This document shows, piece after piece, positions 26,234 to 33,975 of a stretch of 64,000 bases of DNA. The DNA lies in the NCBI GenBank assembly GCA_029550345.1, contig JAKPHK010000114.1, positions 20,241-84,240 on the forward strand. Direction: 5' to 3'. This DNA comes from Pseudomonadota bacterium. Lineage in GTDB: Bacteria > Pseudomonadota > Alphaproteobacteria > Sphingomonadales > Sphingomonadaceae. Every line of letters starts with the position of its first letter. Position 1 is the first letter of the stretch. The position numbers were made by a program, and so were the translations under genes. The notes below the pieces were generated by a model. That model was not told the origin of the DNA. It saw nothing but the letters and a program-made list of their open reading frames with translations, and did not search any database.

Positions 26234-26309
26234 GCCCCACCATAGCCATGCGCGCGGCGCTTGCCTATCGCCCGCCCAGCCGCTAGGGCGCGCGAATTCC
26301 AGTGCATGC

Positions 26310-26400
26310 GGAGCGGTGGCCGAGTGGTCGAAGGCGCTCGCCTGGAAAGTGAGTATACGTCAAAAGCGTATCGAGGGTTCGAATCCCTCCCGCTCCGCCA
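26310..26400 (+). tRNA. tRNA-Ser(GGA)
   Basis: A 91-base tRNA including the encoded CCA. The acceptor stem GGAGCGG pairs with CCGCTCC, the D arm GTGGCCGAGTGG has the usual form, and the anticodon stem CTCGC/GTGAG encloses the loop CTGGAAA with anticodon GGA at 26344-26346. A long variable arm (TATACGTCAAAAGCGTA) marks the serine type, and the T arm has GGTTCGAATCC. The last 16 bases act as an att site for the downstream element. Confidence 0.97.
26385..26400 (+). repeat. attL, end of tRNA-Ser
   Basis: CCCTCCCGCTCCGCCA, the 3' part of the tRNA including its T-stem end and CCA. An identical copy is at 47003-47018. The flanks diverge outside these 16 bases. Confidence 0.85.
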
Positions 26401-26582
26401 GAACCCGCACTTTCGCGAACTTCCCTGAACAGCTGAGAGCGCAATAAAGTGCCGTATTACGGCCATTTCGTACGGATTTGGCGTTCGCCACTGATCGCGC
26501 CAGTTCGCCGCAAGTTGCCGCCTGAACTATGGCTGATATTATGGCTTGAACGATGGCGGAGACCCGCTAAATCACGAAAACC

Positions 26583-27911
26583 ATGTCCTCGCGCGCGCGT
26601 AGCAAACTCACAATCAAGCAGGTGGCTGCGCTCACCAAGCCCGGCGTCTACTCCGACGGCGGCGGGCTATACCTGCGTATTCGCGCTTCCGGCCGGTCCT
26701 GGTTCTACATCGGCACCTTGAACGGCAAACGAATCGAGCTGGGGCTTGGCTCAGACCTCGACGTATCGCTCGCCAAAGCGCGCGAAAGAGCCGCGGAAGT
26801 TCGCCAGAAGCTGCTTGACGGTATCGATCCACGCGCTGAGCGCCGCCAGGCGCAGGCGGCAGCGAGGCCGATGATCGCCTTCGGCGCTTTCGCCAAGCAA
26901 CATGTCGCGGCAATTGAAGACGGGTTCAAGAATCCCAAGCACCGGCAACAGTGGCGCAATACCCTGGAGCAGTATGGCAAACCGCTGGCAGATATTCCGA
27001 TCGATCAGGTTTCGACCGAGGATATCCTTGGCGTGTTACGGCCGATCTGGCTGACAAAGCCGGAAACCGCTTCGCGCGTTCGCGGCAGGATTGAGCGGGT
27101 TCTTGATGCCGCAAGGGTGCAAGGGCACCGTACTGGCGAAAATCCAGCTCGCCTGCGCGGTCATCTCGATCAGGTACTCGCGATTCAGCGCAAGAAGTCG
27201 CGCGTCCAGCACCACCCTGCTTTGCCGTTCGTGCAGATTGATGCGTTCATGGCGGAGCTGCGCAAACGGCCTGCCATCGCAGCGCGGGCATTGGAGTTCA
27301 CCGTTCTGACCGCAGCACGCTCGGGTGAGGTGCGCGGAATGACTTGGGGCGAAGTGGATCTTGCCGAAAAGGTCTGGACCATTCCAGCAAGCAGGATGAA
27401 GGCTGAGAAAGAGCACAAGGTTCCGCTTAGCGATGCCGCTGTTGCTGTCCTGGGCGCCGTCAACCAGAATGGCGCGAAACCGGGTGATTGCGTCTTCCCG
27501 GCACCGCGCGGCGGTTCGCTGTCGGACATGTCGATGTCTCAGCTGCTCAAGCGCATGAACAGTCAGGGCATTACCGTCCACGGCTTCCGCTCGACTTTCC
27601 GTGACTGGGCCGGCGACAAGACCGACTTTCAGCGGGAAGTTATCGAGATGGCGCTCGCTCACAGTGTATCGTCTGCTGTTGAGGCCGCCTATCGGCGCGG
27701 CACCGCGCTGGAGAAACGCCGGGAGCTGATGAATGCCTGGGCAAGCTATTGCGCTGGCAAGCCGATCCAAGCCGATGCGCCTGAATTGCAGGATAGCGCC
27801 GCAAACGCCCCTGAAAGGCCGCCCAAACGGCCCAAACTCAAGACTGGCCTGGAATTGCTGCCTCGTGCCACGAAGCAAAAGACCCGGCGACTCAGCGTTA
27901 CTGGCCTCTAG
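26583..27911 (+). CDS. int: tyrosine integrase, tRNA-Ser element
   Basis: A 442-residue P4-type integrase. The N-terminal arm-DNA-binding DUF4102 domain is at about residues 1-95 (TKPGVYSDGGGLYLRI, LGLGSDLDVSLAKARERA). A SAM-like core-binding domain follows to about 200, then the catalytic domain with Arg in TAARSGEVRGMTW, HGFRSTFRDWA (HxxR) and the nucleophilic Tyr in VEAAYRRG. It should recombine at the tRNA-Ser att site 183 bases upstream. The tail after residue 400 (PERPPKRPKLK) is unusual. Confidence 0.93.
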   Translation: MSSRARSKLTIKQVAALTKPGVYSDGGGLYLRIRASGRSWFYIGTLNGKRIELGLGSDLDVSLAKARERAAEVRQKLLDGIDPRAERRQAQAAARPMIAFGAFAKQHVAAIEDGFKNPKHRQQWRNTLEQYGKPLADIPIDQVSTEDILGVLRPIWLTKPETASRVRGRIERVLDAARVQGHRTGENPARLRGHLDQVLAIQRKKSRVQHHPALPFVQIDAFMAELRKRPAIAARALEFTVLTAARSGEVRGMTWGEVDLAEKVWTIPASRMKAEKEHKVPLSDAAVAVLGAVNQNGAKPGDCVFPAPRGGSLSDMSMSQLLKRMNSQGITVHGFRSTFRDWAGDKTDFQREVIEMALAHSVSSAVEAAYRRGTALEKRRELMNAWASYCAGKPIQADAPELQDSAANAPERPPKRPKLKTGLELLPRATKQKTRRLSVTGL

Positions 27912-28217
27912 TATTCAAGCAAGAACTTGATTTAGTTACCCTATTGTCAGCCGCGAAGTTTGGCCATTTTTGCCAAAACGCCGAGATTCTGCTACATTCG
28001 CAGCAGCGCTGAGCCTTGGATTGGCCGACTTTCGGCAGGTTCAGCGCGGTTCCAAACGAGGTCCGTTTGAGGTTGCCGGAAGCGATTCTGGCCGAGAGTT
28101 TGCTTGCCTTCGCCACCAGATGTTTTTGGCTGCAAAGCGCAGGTCAGTTTCGTGATGCCGACCTTCTCGTTGGCGGATGGCCCCAGCGGCCCTCCCCATG
28201 ACGAAAGGATTGCGAAT
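27912..28217. other. gap after the integrase, no gene seen
   Basis: About 300 bases without a supported gene. One small hairpin, TTTGGC-CATTTTT-GCCAAA, is near 27957-27975. Nothing else was recognised. Confidence 0.5.
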
Positions 28218-28853
28218 ATGGATCACGAACAGCGGAGCAAGGCGGCGAATGCACAGGACCCCAAACAGGCCGGGAAGATCATCCGATCGCTCAAGCAGCT
28301 CGAAGACGAATATTTCCTCGCAGCCGGTCCCCTCTCGGAGCGGATGATGGCGGTGGCGGTGCAGGCGATCAAGAAAGCTACTCCCGAGCCTTTCAAGGTT
28401 GTGGAAGCCGACGTTACCGCCAGCATAAACATCGCCGAGTGGAGGTCCAACCGCGGCCCAGGTCAGGACTTTTCACTGACCCTTGCCGAAATCGGCGCCG
28501 AGGAGGATCGAGAATATTGCTGGCTCACCGCCGCAACCGCAGTCGGTCCGACGCGGCTCGGCCTGGAATTTGCGTGTAGGCCCGGCCTGCGGGAGGCATT
28601 TCAGGCGGTGACCAAGGACGAGAAGAAGCTTGCCGACATCTGGAAGGCCGGATTTTTGCTCGACCAAAACGATTCGCGCCTGTTTCTCCCAATCGTCATT
28701 CCGCCAGAAAAGCTAGCACAGGGCTTCGAGCAGAACTCGCTCGATGCCGTGATGGTTCCGGTGACCAAGGCCGTCGAATTGGCGATTGCTGCCAAGCCGC
28801 ACCTCGATGCACTGGCCGCGCAAATCCGCGACGCCGCCAAGGTCAGCAAGTAA
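28218..28853 (+). CDS. hypothetical protein, 211 residues
   Basis: Unrecognised soluble protein. It begins MDHEQRSKAANAQDPKQ, and AAAGGA 8 bases upstream supports this start rather than the 38 further open codons. It has a helical N-terminal part (KIIRSLKQLEDEYFLAAGPLSE), a middle segment with INIAEWRSNRGPGQDF, and a C-terminal helical region (PVTKAVELAIAAKPHLDALA). No signal peptide or membrane segment. It is the first cargo gene of the element. Confidence 0.6.
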   Translation: MDHEQRSKAANAQDPKQAGKIIRSLKQLEDEYFLAAGPLSERMMAVAVQAIKKATPEPFKVVEADVTASINIAEWRSNRGPGQDFSLTLAEIGAEEDREYCWLTAATAVGPTRLGLEFACRPGLREAFQAVTKDEKKLADIWKAGFLLDQNDSRLFLPIVIPPEKLAQGFEQNSLDAVMVPVTKAVELAIAAKPHLDALAAQIRDAAKVSK

Positions 28854-28948
28854 GCCGGGCTTAGCCCAACCCACCAACATCGCCGACCATCCCGCCGTGA
28901 CTGGCACGGCGGGATGGCGGCTGCCTTCGAAACAGGAAGGAATTTGCC

Positions 28949-29311
28949 ATGACCAACCACGGAACCACCACATGCACCGAGGTGCCCCGCGCCGAACAGA
29001 TCGCCCGGCTCAACGATCAACTTCGCAGGGGTGACAGCAATAGCGGCACGGTGCTCATCACACAGGGCGTCCAACGGATCACCGGCTTTGACGCTGGCGC
29101 TCTAGCCGAGGCACTTGCCAACTATTCCGACTTCGATCCCGACAATGATCCGCACGGCGAACGGGATTTTGGTGACCTAACCTTGTTCGGGCATAACTTG
29201 CTGTTCAAGATAGATTATTTCGATAGATCAATGGAATTTGGGTCCGATGACCCGGCTGATGAAGAAGCCACTTGCAGGGTTCTAACTGTCCTATTGGCCA
29301 GCGAGTGGTGA
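28949..29311 (+). CDS. DUF3768 domain protein
   Basis: A 120-residue protein of the DUF3768 family, common on alphaproteobacterial plasmids and islands. The conserved portions are ARLNDQLRRGDSNSGTVL and VLITQGVQ early, then DPDNDPHGERDFG, LLFKIDYFDRSMEFGS and the C-terminal TCRVLTVLLASEW. The function is not known. A strong AGGAAGGA lies 7 bases before the ATG. Confidence 0.8.
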   Translation: MTNHGTTTCTEVPRAEQIARLNDQLRRGDSNSGTVLITQGVQRITGFDAGALAEALANYSDFDPDNDPHGERDFGDLTLFGHNLLFKIDYFDRSMEFGSDDPADEEATCRVLTVLLASEW

Positions 29312-29573
29312 GGTGGTCACGATGAAACACCAAACCCCTTCGCAGCAAGCGCTTGAACAAAACCTGCAATCACCGCATATCGAAATTAGCTGTGGTCAGT
29401 CCCGCAGCGGAGGCTTTGCAACCTCAAATCGCACGCGCCGGTCGAGACTTCTCGGCCGGGTGGCCGTCGCGCATGTCCAAGGTGCTGCACCCAAAGGTGG
29501 CGGCGCTCTGTGCGTGCGCAGGGTTGCAAACACCCGGCTTCGCCCGGTGCCTCCAGTTGAAATGGAGGTATCA

Positions 29574-30221
29574 GTGCAGCGCAAGACCAAGCCCCTAATC
29601 ACCGCACTTTGCATCGCTGTCTTTGGCACGGCAGTGGTGGCAGCGCCTGCTTGTGCACAGTCATCCTACGACGACATTCTGAACAGCACGCGCCAAGACA
29701 GCATGAACCGCAAGCGCGCAGATCAGGAAGCCAGCACTGGTTCGACGGTTTCCACACCTGTCGATCCAACCGCGCCCTGGATGACTGTTGAAAGCGTCGG
29801 CAGCGGATCGACCTTCAACGCCTGCATCTACAACCATCGCTATAAGATGGGCGAAAGTGAGGCCTTGGCGTCAAGGAACTGCCTCTACAATCAGACTATC
29901 CCAAATGATCGGGAGGTCGCTTCGATCGATTCCGCGGCTGCCGAACGGGAGCGCAAGCGCTTGGCTGCGCAGCAAGCATCGTCTCGAGCGGCTGATGAAG
30001 AATGGCGACGGCGTGAGGCCTATGCCAACTCCCCTGCGGGACGAGCCGCTGCCAGAAAGCGAGACGAAGCGCTTGCCGCCGATTACCGGCGCCGCGGCCT
30101 GGCTTGCGAGAACAGCGGCGGGACCTGGGGATACAGGGCAGGCAACACCATCTATCAATTGACACCGGGCGACCTTCCGGCCCTGCCATTCCGTGACGGC
30201 ATGGCCTGCTACCACCTTTGA
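29574..30221 (+). CDS. secreted hypothetical protein
   Basis: A 215-residue exported protein. A signal peptide with a basic start (VQRKTKPL), hydrophobic core and cleavage near VAAPACAQ is clear. The mature part has two cysteine-containing stretches (FNACIYNHRYKMGESEA, LASRNCLYNQ), an arginine/alanine-rich helix (AAERERKRLAAQQASSRAAD), and a C-terminal LACENSGGTWGYRAGN motif. I take the GTG at 29574 because GGAGGT lies 4 bases upstream; the longer open frame begins in non-coding DNA. Function unknown. Confidence 0.6.
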   Translation: MQRKTKPLITALCIAVFGTAVVAAPACAQSSYDDILNSTRQDSMNRKRADQEASTGSTVSTPVDPTAPWMTVESVGSGSTFNACIYNHRYKMGESEALASRNCLYNQTIPNDREVASIDSAAAERERKRLAAQQASSRAADEEWRRREAYANSPAGRAAARKRDEALAADYRRRGLACENSGGTWGYRAGNTIYQLTPGDLPALPFRDGMACYHL

Positions 30222-30235
30222 GGAAGGCATCGGAC

Positions 30236-30688
30236 ATGACACCAAATCTTGCCGCCTCGGCCGTCGCCATCGGTATGGCCGTCTACCTTTTACCATCGAT
30301 CATAGCCGGACTTCGCGGCCACGCTTCGGCCTGGGGCATTTTTGCGCTCAACCTGCTGCTGGGCTGGTCCGGCATTGTGTGGATCATCGCCTTGATTTGG
30401 GCGCTTTCGAACAAGGGCCAGGCTGTTCAGCAGACGGTTGTGGTCAACAATCATCATGGTGGGCCGCAACAACCGGTTCAGCCCATCTACATTCCCGTAC
30501 CGCAGCAATCACCCGCATTGGCGATCGATGCCGGAAGCACTCCAGGTTCGCAGCTGCCTGGCGATACTCGCATCTGTCCGGCTTGTGCTGAGACCATCAA
30601 AGCTGCGGCCACCAAGTGTCGGTTCTGCGGTGAGCAGCTCAGCCCGATCCTTCTCTCGCACGACCCGGAGGTACGTCATGGCGAATAA
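30236..30688 (+). CDS. superinfection-immunity-like membrane protein with zinc ribbon
   Basis: A 150-residue protein joining two parts. The N-terminal half has two hydrophobic helices with the superinfection immunity family pattern: YLLPSIIAGLRGH, then FALNLLLGWSGIVWIIALIW. Family members, such as phage T4 Imm, block DNA injection by later phages. The C-terminal end is a zinc-ribbon: CPACAETIK and CRFCGEQL, separated by a Gly/Pro/Gln-rich linker. AGGAAGG 8 bases upstream supports the ATG at 30236. It overlaps the next gene by 11 bases. The phage-defence role is inferred from the family. Confidence 0.75.
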   Translation: MTPNLAASAVAIGMAVYLLPSIIAGLRGHASAWGIFALNLLLGWSGIVWIIALIWALSNKGQAVQQTVVVNNHHGGPQQPVQPIYIPVPQQSPALAIDAGSTPGSQLPGDTRICPACAETIKAAATKCRFCGEQLSPILLSHDPEVRHGE

Positions 30689-31238
30689 GGCGCTCCTTGG
30701 CGTGATCGCTGGTCTGACTGCGGTGGCCTCTGCCGGGTCATACCTTGCGGCAACGGCACTTCCCTCCATGGACCCGGCGCCTACGCCGATACAGGATGAA
30801 TCTCCATCTGCCCCGACTGACGCACCAGCTACGCCAACCCAAACGGCAAACATGCCCTCGATAGAAGGAACGTGGATTCTCGCCAAGTGGGGCGGTGAGG
30901 ACGGTCTTAGCCGGTGTGAAGACTACGCAAACCCTGCGCTTTATAAGCGCAACGACGAAATGGGAGAAGTCGCACAATTTCTGGCTGATGGGAGTTACAA
31001 GAGCTACTTCGCCTACACGACGCCTAGCGGTGAGCAACATTACACCCAGTATTCGGCGACCTGGCAGCAGGAGCGCTCGAAGCTCGTATTGCTCAACTTT
31101 GTTGCTGAGGACGCCTTCCGGAACGAGTCGCCGCGCGAGGACCAAAGTCTGGTGTTCGACGGCGCAAACGTCGTTCAGATCGACGATAGGCGCTTCGTCA
31201 GGTGCATCGGTGATACCGGCCTAGATGATGGGCAGTAG
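30678..31238 (+). CDS. hypothetical exported protein
   Basis: A 186-residue protein with an N-terminal hydrophobic segment (about 5-27, ALLGVIAGLTAVASAGSYLA) that may be a signal anchor. A Pro/Thr-rich linker follows, then a compact domain (about 60-180) with IEGTWILAKWGGEDGLS, two cysteines (SRCEDY and RFVRCIG) and several aromatic beta-type stretches. The IEGTW pattern resembles lipocalin-like small folds, but I cannot confirm the family. GGAGGT 5 bases upstream marks the ATG at 30678. Confidence 0.6.
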   Translation: MANKALLGVIAGLTAVASAGSYLAATALPSMDPAPTPIQDESPSAPTDAPATPTQTANMPSIEGTWILAKWGGEDGLSRCEDYANPALYKRNDEMGEVAQFLADGSYKSYFAYTTPSGEQHYTQYSATWQQERSKLVLLNFVAEDAFRNESPREDQSLVFDGANVVQIDDRRFVRCIGDTGLDDGQ

Positions 31239-31411
31239 TGCGGGCGTGACCCGCCGAGTAAAGGTCAATTTGCTTGGATCGTGGCCGGTGATTCGCAATC
31301 CCGGAACTATTCTAAGATCGAAATTTGGCCGGAAACCTAAGTTCCCGAAGGATTCTTGACGCGGAGTCACCTGCGGTACCAATAGCTAGTCTCACATTGG
31401 GGAGACATCCT

Positions 31412-32284
31412 ATGGTTACGCAGCCACCCGGGAAATTTGTGAAAAAGCATAAAGTCGTCGTGACCATTCCGCGCCGACCCCGAAACGATGCATCGACACG
31501 GAAGAAGCACGGGCTGCCATTGTCTGAAACAGGTTGGATAAGCGCGCTTGATGCCGCACAACTTCTCGCAGCACACGATGGCGATCTTGATACCGCCAAA
31601 TCTCTGCTTCTCGAAAGTATGCAAGAGGGGAAGCTAACTTCCCGGGCCAGTTGCTGGTGTCAGGAAGCCGATGTCGGTGATGTCCGGTGGCACGATCTTG
31701 AATGGTCGGGCCTCACCCCGTCGCGTGAGCACAAGGGTCAAATTGAACAAACTGTGTTCTACGAACCTGCTAAGGGTGAAGAACATGTCGATTTGCCAAG
31801 TGACTTGTTCCTAAAATCAATCAATTGGACCATCTACTTGGATGATATTCAATGGGAAGCGGGATATTTTATCGCGAAGAGGCCTGCTGAATTTCTGCTA
31901 GGTAAGAATCCTGGTCCTTGCACCGAGAAGATGATCAGGCGTTTTGCGGTTGGCCTCCAGTTCCACGTCAAAGAAATTGGAGCAATGGCAACTGCCAGGA
32001 CAGCCGAGCAAGTTGCAGCCGACAGTGGATTACTCGCCACTCGGAGGGGAAGGCCGCTCCACGAAAGTTGGCCAAGGTGGGTATCGGAGCTGATCGTTCT
32101 GTACCGAAAGGGCAGCCTTACCGAAAATTCCAGAGCCTCCGAAATTTTGGCTTGGATTTCAAATGCATTGACCCGAGAGGAATATATTGTGCCTCACAAA
32201 TCCAACACCTCTCCGGTCGCGACAGCGGTGATAGACACCCTCAAAGAGCTGGCTAAACAGAAGCCGAAGAACTCTAAGGTGTGA
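31412..32284 (+). CDS. hypothetical protein, 290 residues
   Basis: Unrecognised soluble protein with a lysine-rich start (MVTQPPGKFVKKHKVVVT). A helical region near residues 35-80 (SALDAAQLLAAHDGDLDT) precedes a Trp-rich middle (VRWHDLEWSGLTP) and a C-terminal section with RGRPLHESWPRWVSELIV. GGGGAG 7 bases upstream of 31412 supports this start; a further 29 open codons are less likely. Its base composition is visibly lower in GC than the core genes. It directly precedes the CTTTCGGGAC repeats. Confidence 0.55.
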   Translation: MVTQPPGKFVKKHKVVVTIPRRPRNDASTRKKHGLPLSETGWISALDAAQLLAAHDGDLDTAKSLLLESMQEGKLTSRASCWCQEADVGDVRWHDLEWSGLTPSREHKGQIEQTVFYEPAKGEEHVDLPSDLFLKSINWTIYLDDIQWEAGYFIAKRPAEFLLGKNPGPCTEKMIRRFAVGLQFHVKEIGAMATARTAEQVAADSGLLATRRGRPLHESWPRWVSELIVLYRKGSLTENSRASEILAWISNALTREEYIVPHKSNTSPVATAVIDTLKELAKQKPKNSKV

Positions 32285-32287
32285 GCA

Positions 32288-32340
32288 CTTTCGGGACACT
32301 CATCCATTGCCTTTCGGGACAGCTTTTGGGCTTTCGGGAC
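32288..32340 (+). repeat. three direct repeats CTTTCGGGAC (iteron-like)
   Basis: CTTTCGGGAC occurs exactly at 32288-32297, 32311-32320 and 32331-32340, spaced 23 and 20 bases apart start to start. Such near-helical spacing is typical of iterons bound by a replication or partition protein. They sit between two unknown genes. Confidence 0.6.
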
Positions 32341-32417
32341 CACTGTAGCTGCAGTTCCAGCGATGTTCATTCCCGTCCGCAGGCAATCGAGCCGATGCGG
32401 ATAAGGAGTGCAAAACA

Positions 32418-33347
32418 ATGGAAGAGAAACCCCAAGATAGTGCTGAGCCACAAACTGTTCGGCCCGACAATGACACCGAAACAATCAACCAAAGCTGCAG
32501 GCTTTGCCAAAGTGTCCAATTCAGCGCTGCATGGTCCGACGTGCATAAGGCTCGCCTACTAAGCAATGTCGCTGGCCGTGACCCGAACAAAGTAGACCCA
32601 GAAGCTGCGAATGCCTTATCTGACCGTTTGATGCCGAACTTCATCGATGGCAGTCCAGAGTGCGATCCGACCTCCGAAAGCGCGGCATCGTCCCGTTCGT
32701 TGATCAGCGAGCATCAATTCTTGGTTTCGGTGTTGGATAGCCACTTGGAAGAATGGGGTGAGCCAGCTTATCGGTTCAAGGCCTACCTTTGCCGTTTGGC
32801 GTTCGATCTCGATACACTGATGCAGGTCGATGCTCCCGAGCTGGTCAAGTCGCTTGGCTTGACCTTTAAGCAGATTGGTCTCGACGCATATCACGGTGCA
32901 CTGGTGGGGTTCCTTCAGGGCGAAGTCGATCCTGTTCGCAATCTATGCCGGTTCAGCCTGTCAGGCATCGCCAGTAAGGGGCCAGCCAGGCTAATTCGCA
33001 AGCTTGGTCGCTTCCCAATTTTTCGTGATTTCCCGTTTGGCGATGCGCACTGGGACGAGGAAAGTTTGCGCGACCCCTTCATCAAGCGGGTTTCCGTCCG
33101 AAAGGTGCATGGCCCGGCTCACCACGAGGCCGAACTGTACCAGCACCGTTGGCCCCAATGCCCGACCATTCTCAATGCCGGTCACAAGTTCGAGCGGATT
33201 GAGGATCATCGCGCGCTGCCGGAATTGGTCGAAGCGAAGATCTTACTCTGGCTGGATCGGTTTAAGGTGTCCGACTTGACGCTTTTGGTGGGCGTAACAG
33301 ATGATGGGGTCGGCGTACAATGTGATAGCGCCTTCAACGGCTCGTAG
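32418..33347 (+). CDS. hypothetical protein, 309 residues
   Basis: Unrecognised soluble protein. The start is supported by AAGGAG 9 bases upstream. It has an acidic N-terminus with a CRLCQ pair, helical stretches (SLISEHQFLVSVLDSHLEEWG and FKQIGLDAYHGALVGFLQGE), and a His-rich segment (VRKVHGPAHHEAELYQHRW). Since iteron-like repeats lie just before it, a role in replication or partition is possible, but nothing in the protein itself shows this. Confidence 0.5.
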   Translation: MEEKPQDSAEPQTVRPDNDTETINQSCRLCQSVQFSAAWSDVHKARLLSNVAGRDPNKVDPEAANALSDRLMPNFIDGSPECDPTSESAASSRSLISEHQFLVSVLDSHLEEWGEPAYRFKAYLCRLAFDLDTLMQVDAPELVKSLGLTFKQIGLDAYHGALVGFLQGEVDPVRNLCRFSLSGIASKGPARLIRKLGRFPIFRDFPFGDAHWDEESLRDPFIKRVSVRKVHGPAHHEAELYQHRWPQCPTILNAGHKFERIEDHRALPELVEAKILLWLDRFKVSDLTLLVGVTDDGVGVQCDSAFNGS

Positions 33348-33492
33348 GAGTTAGGGGCGAGGCTTCTACCTTGCGGCTGAAGCGAAGCCCAACGCCACTC
33401 CCATCCATACCCAACTCAATTCGCAGCAGCGGGGCCGTTTTGTCGGTCGCTGATGACGCGCGCCCTGCTGCTGTAGCGTGAAAGACAAGACG

Positions 33493-33690
33493 ATGAAGAA
33501 GATTGAACCTGAAATCGAGCCGTTGCTGGTGGACGTGCCGACGGCATGTCGCCTGCTGTCGGTGAAGAAGACCAAGATGTTCGAGATGTTGAGGCCTGAG
33601 AACCGCACACTCCAGCGTGTGAAGCTCAAAGGTAAGACCCTGGTCACCATGGAATCGATCCGAGCGGTTGCTGCAGGAGAAGTCACATGA
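33493..33690 (+). CDS. excisionase-like small HTH protein
   Basis: A 65-residue protein with a winged-helix/HTH_17 pattern: LLVDVPTACRLLSVKKTKMFEML and then a second region LKGKTLVTMESIRAVA. This is typical of excisionase or AlpA-like recombination directionality factors on integrated elements. I chose ATG at 33493; GTG at 33478 would add five residues. It precedes the AT-rich hairpin region and the candidate HUH gene. Confidence 0.7.
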   Translation: MKKIEPEIEPLLVDVPTACRLLSVKKTKMFEMLRPENRTLQRVKLKGKTLVTMESIRAVAAGEVT

Positions 33691-33730
33691 TGATGCATTC
33701 TTGGCTGAATTGCGCCCGCATTCCGCCGTA

Positions 33731-33787
33731 AAAATTTTTCCAGAAAGCCGATTCCCAATCGGCTGAAACCCTAGAAAATTTTTTCCA
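33731..33787. promoter_or_regulatory. AT-rich hairpin, possible replication or nicking origin
   Basis: AGCCGAT (33746-33752) and ATCGGCT (33758-33764) form a perfect 7-bp stem with loop TCCCA. It is framed by near-identical direct repeats AAAAATTTTTCCA (33730-33742) and AAAATTTTTTCCA (33775-33787). The region stands out as AT-rich in GC-rich DNA and lies about 190 bases before the candidate HUH endonuclease gene. An origin role is inference from this layout. Confidence 0.4.
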
Positions 33788-33975
33788 AAATCAGTGCGTG
33801 CACCGCTTCACGTCGATGAAAATTGGCGTGCGACTTTGTGCGCCTGCATCTCCGGTGGGGCGCGGTGCTTATCGTAGTGTTCAACACACCAACCCCCATC
33901 ACCCGTACACCAGTCAAACTCACCTCCCAATAGGGTATTCAGGTGATTTTGGCGCATATTCACGAGGAAATTTTT

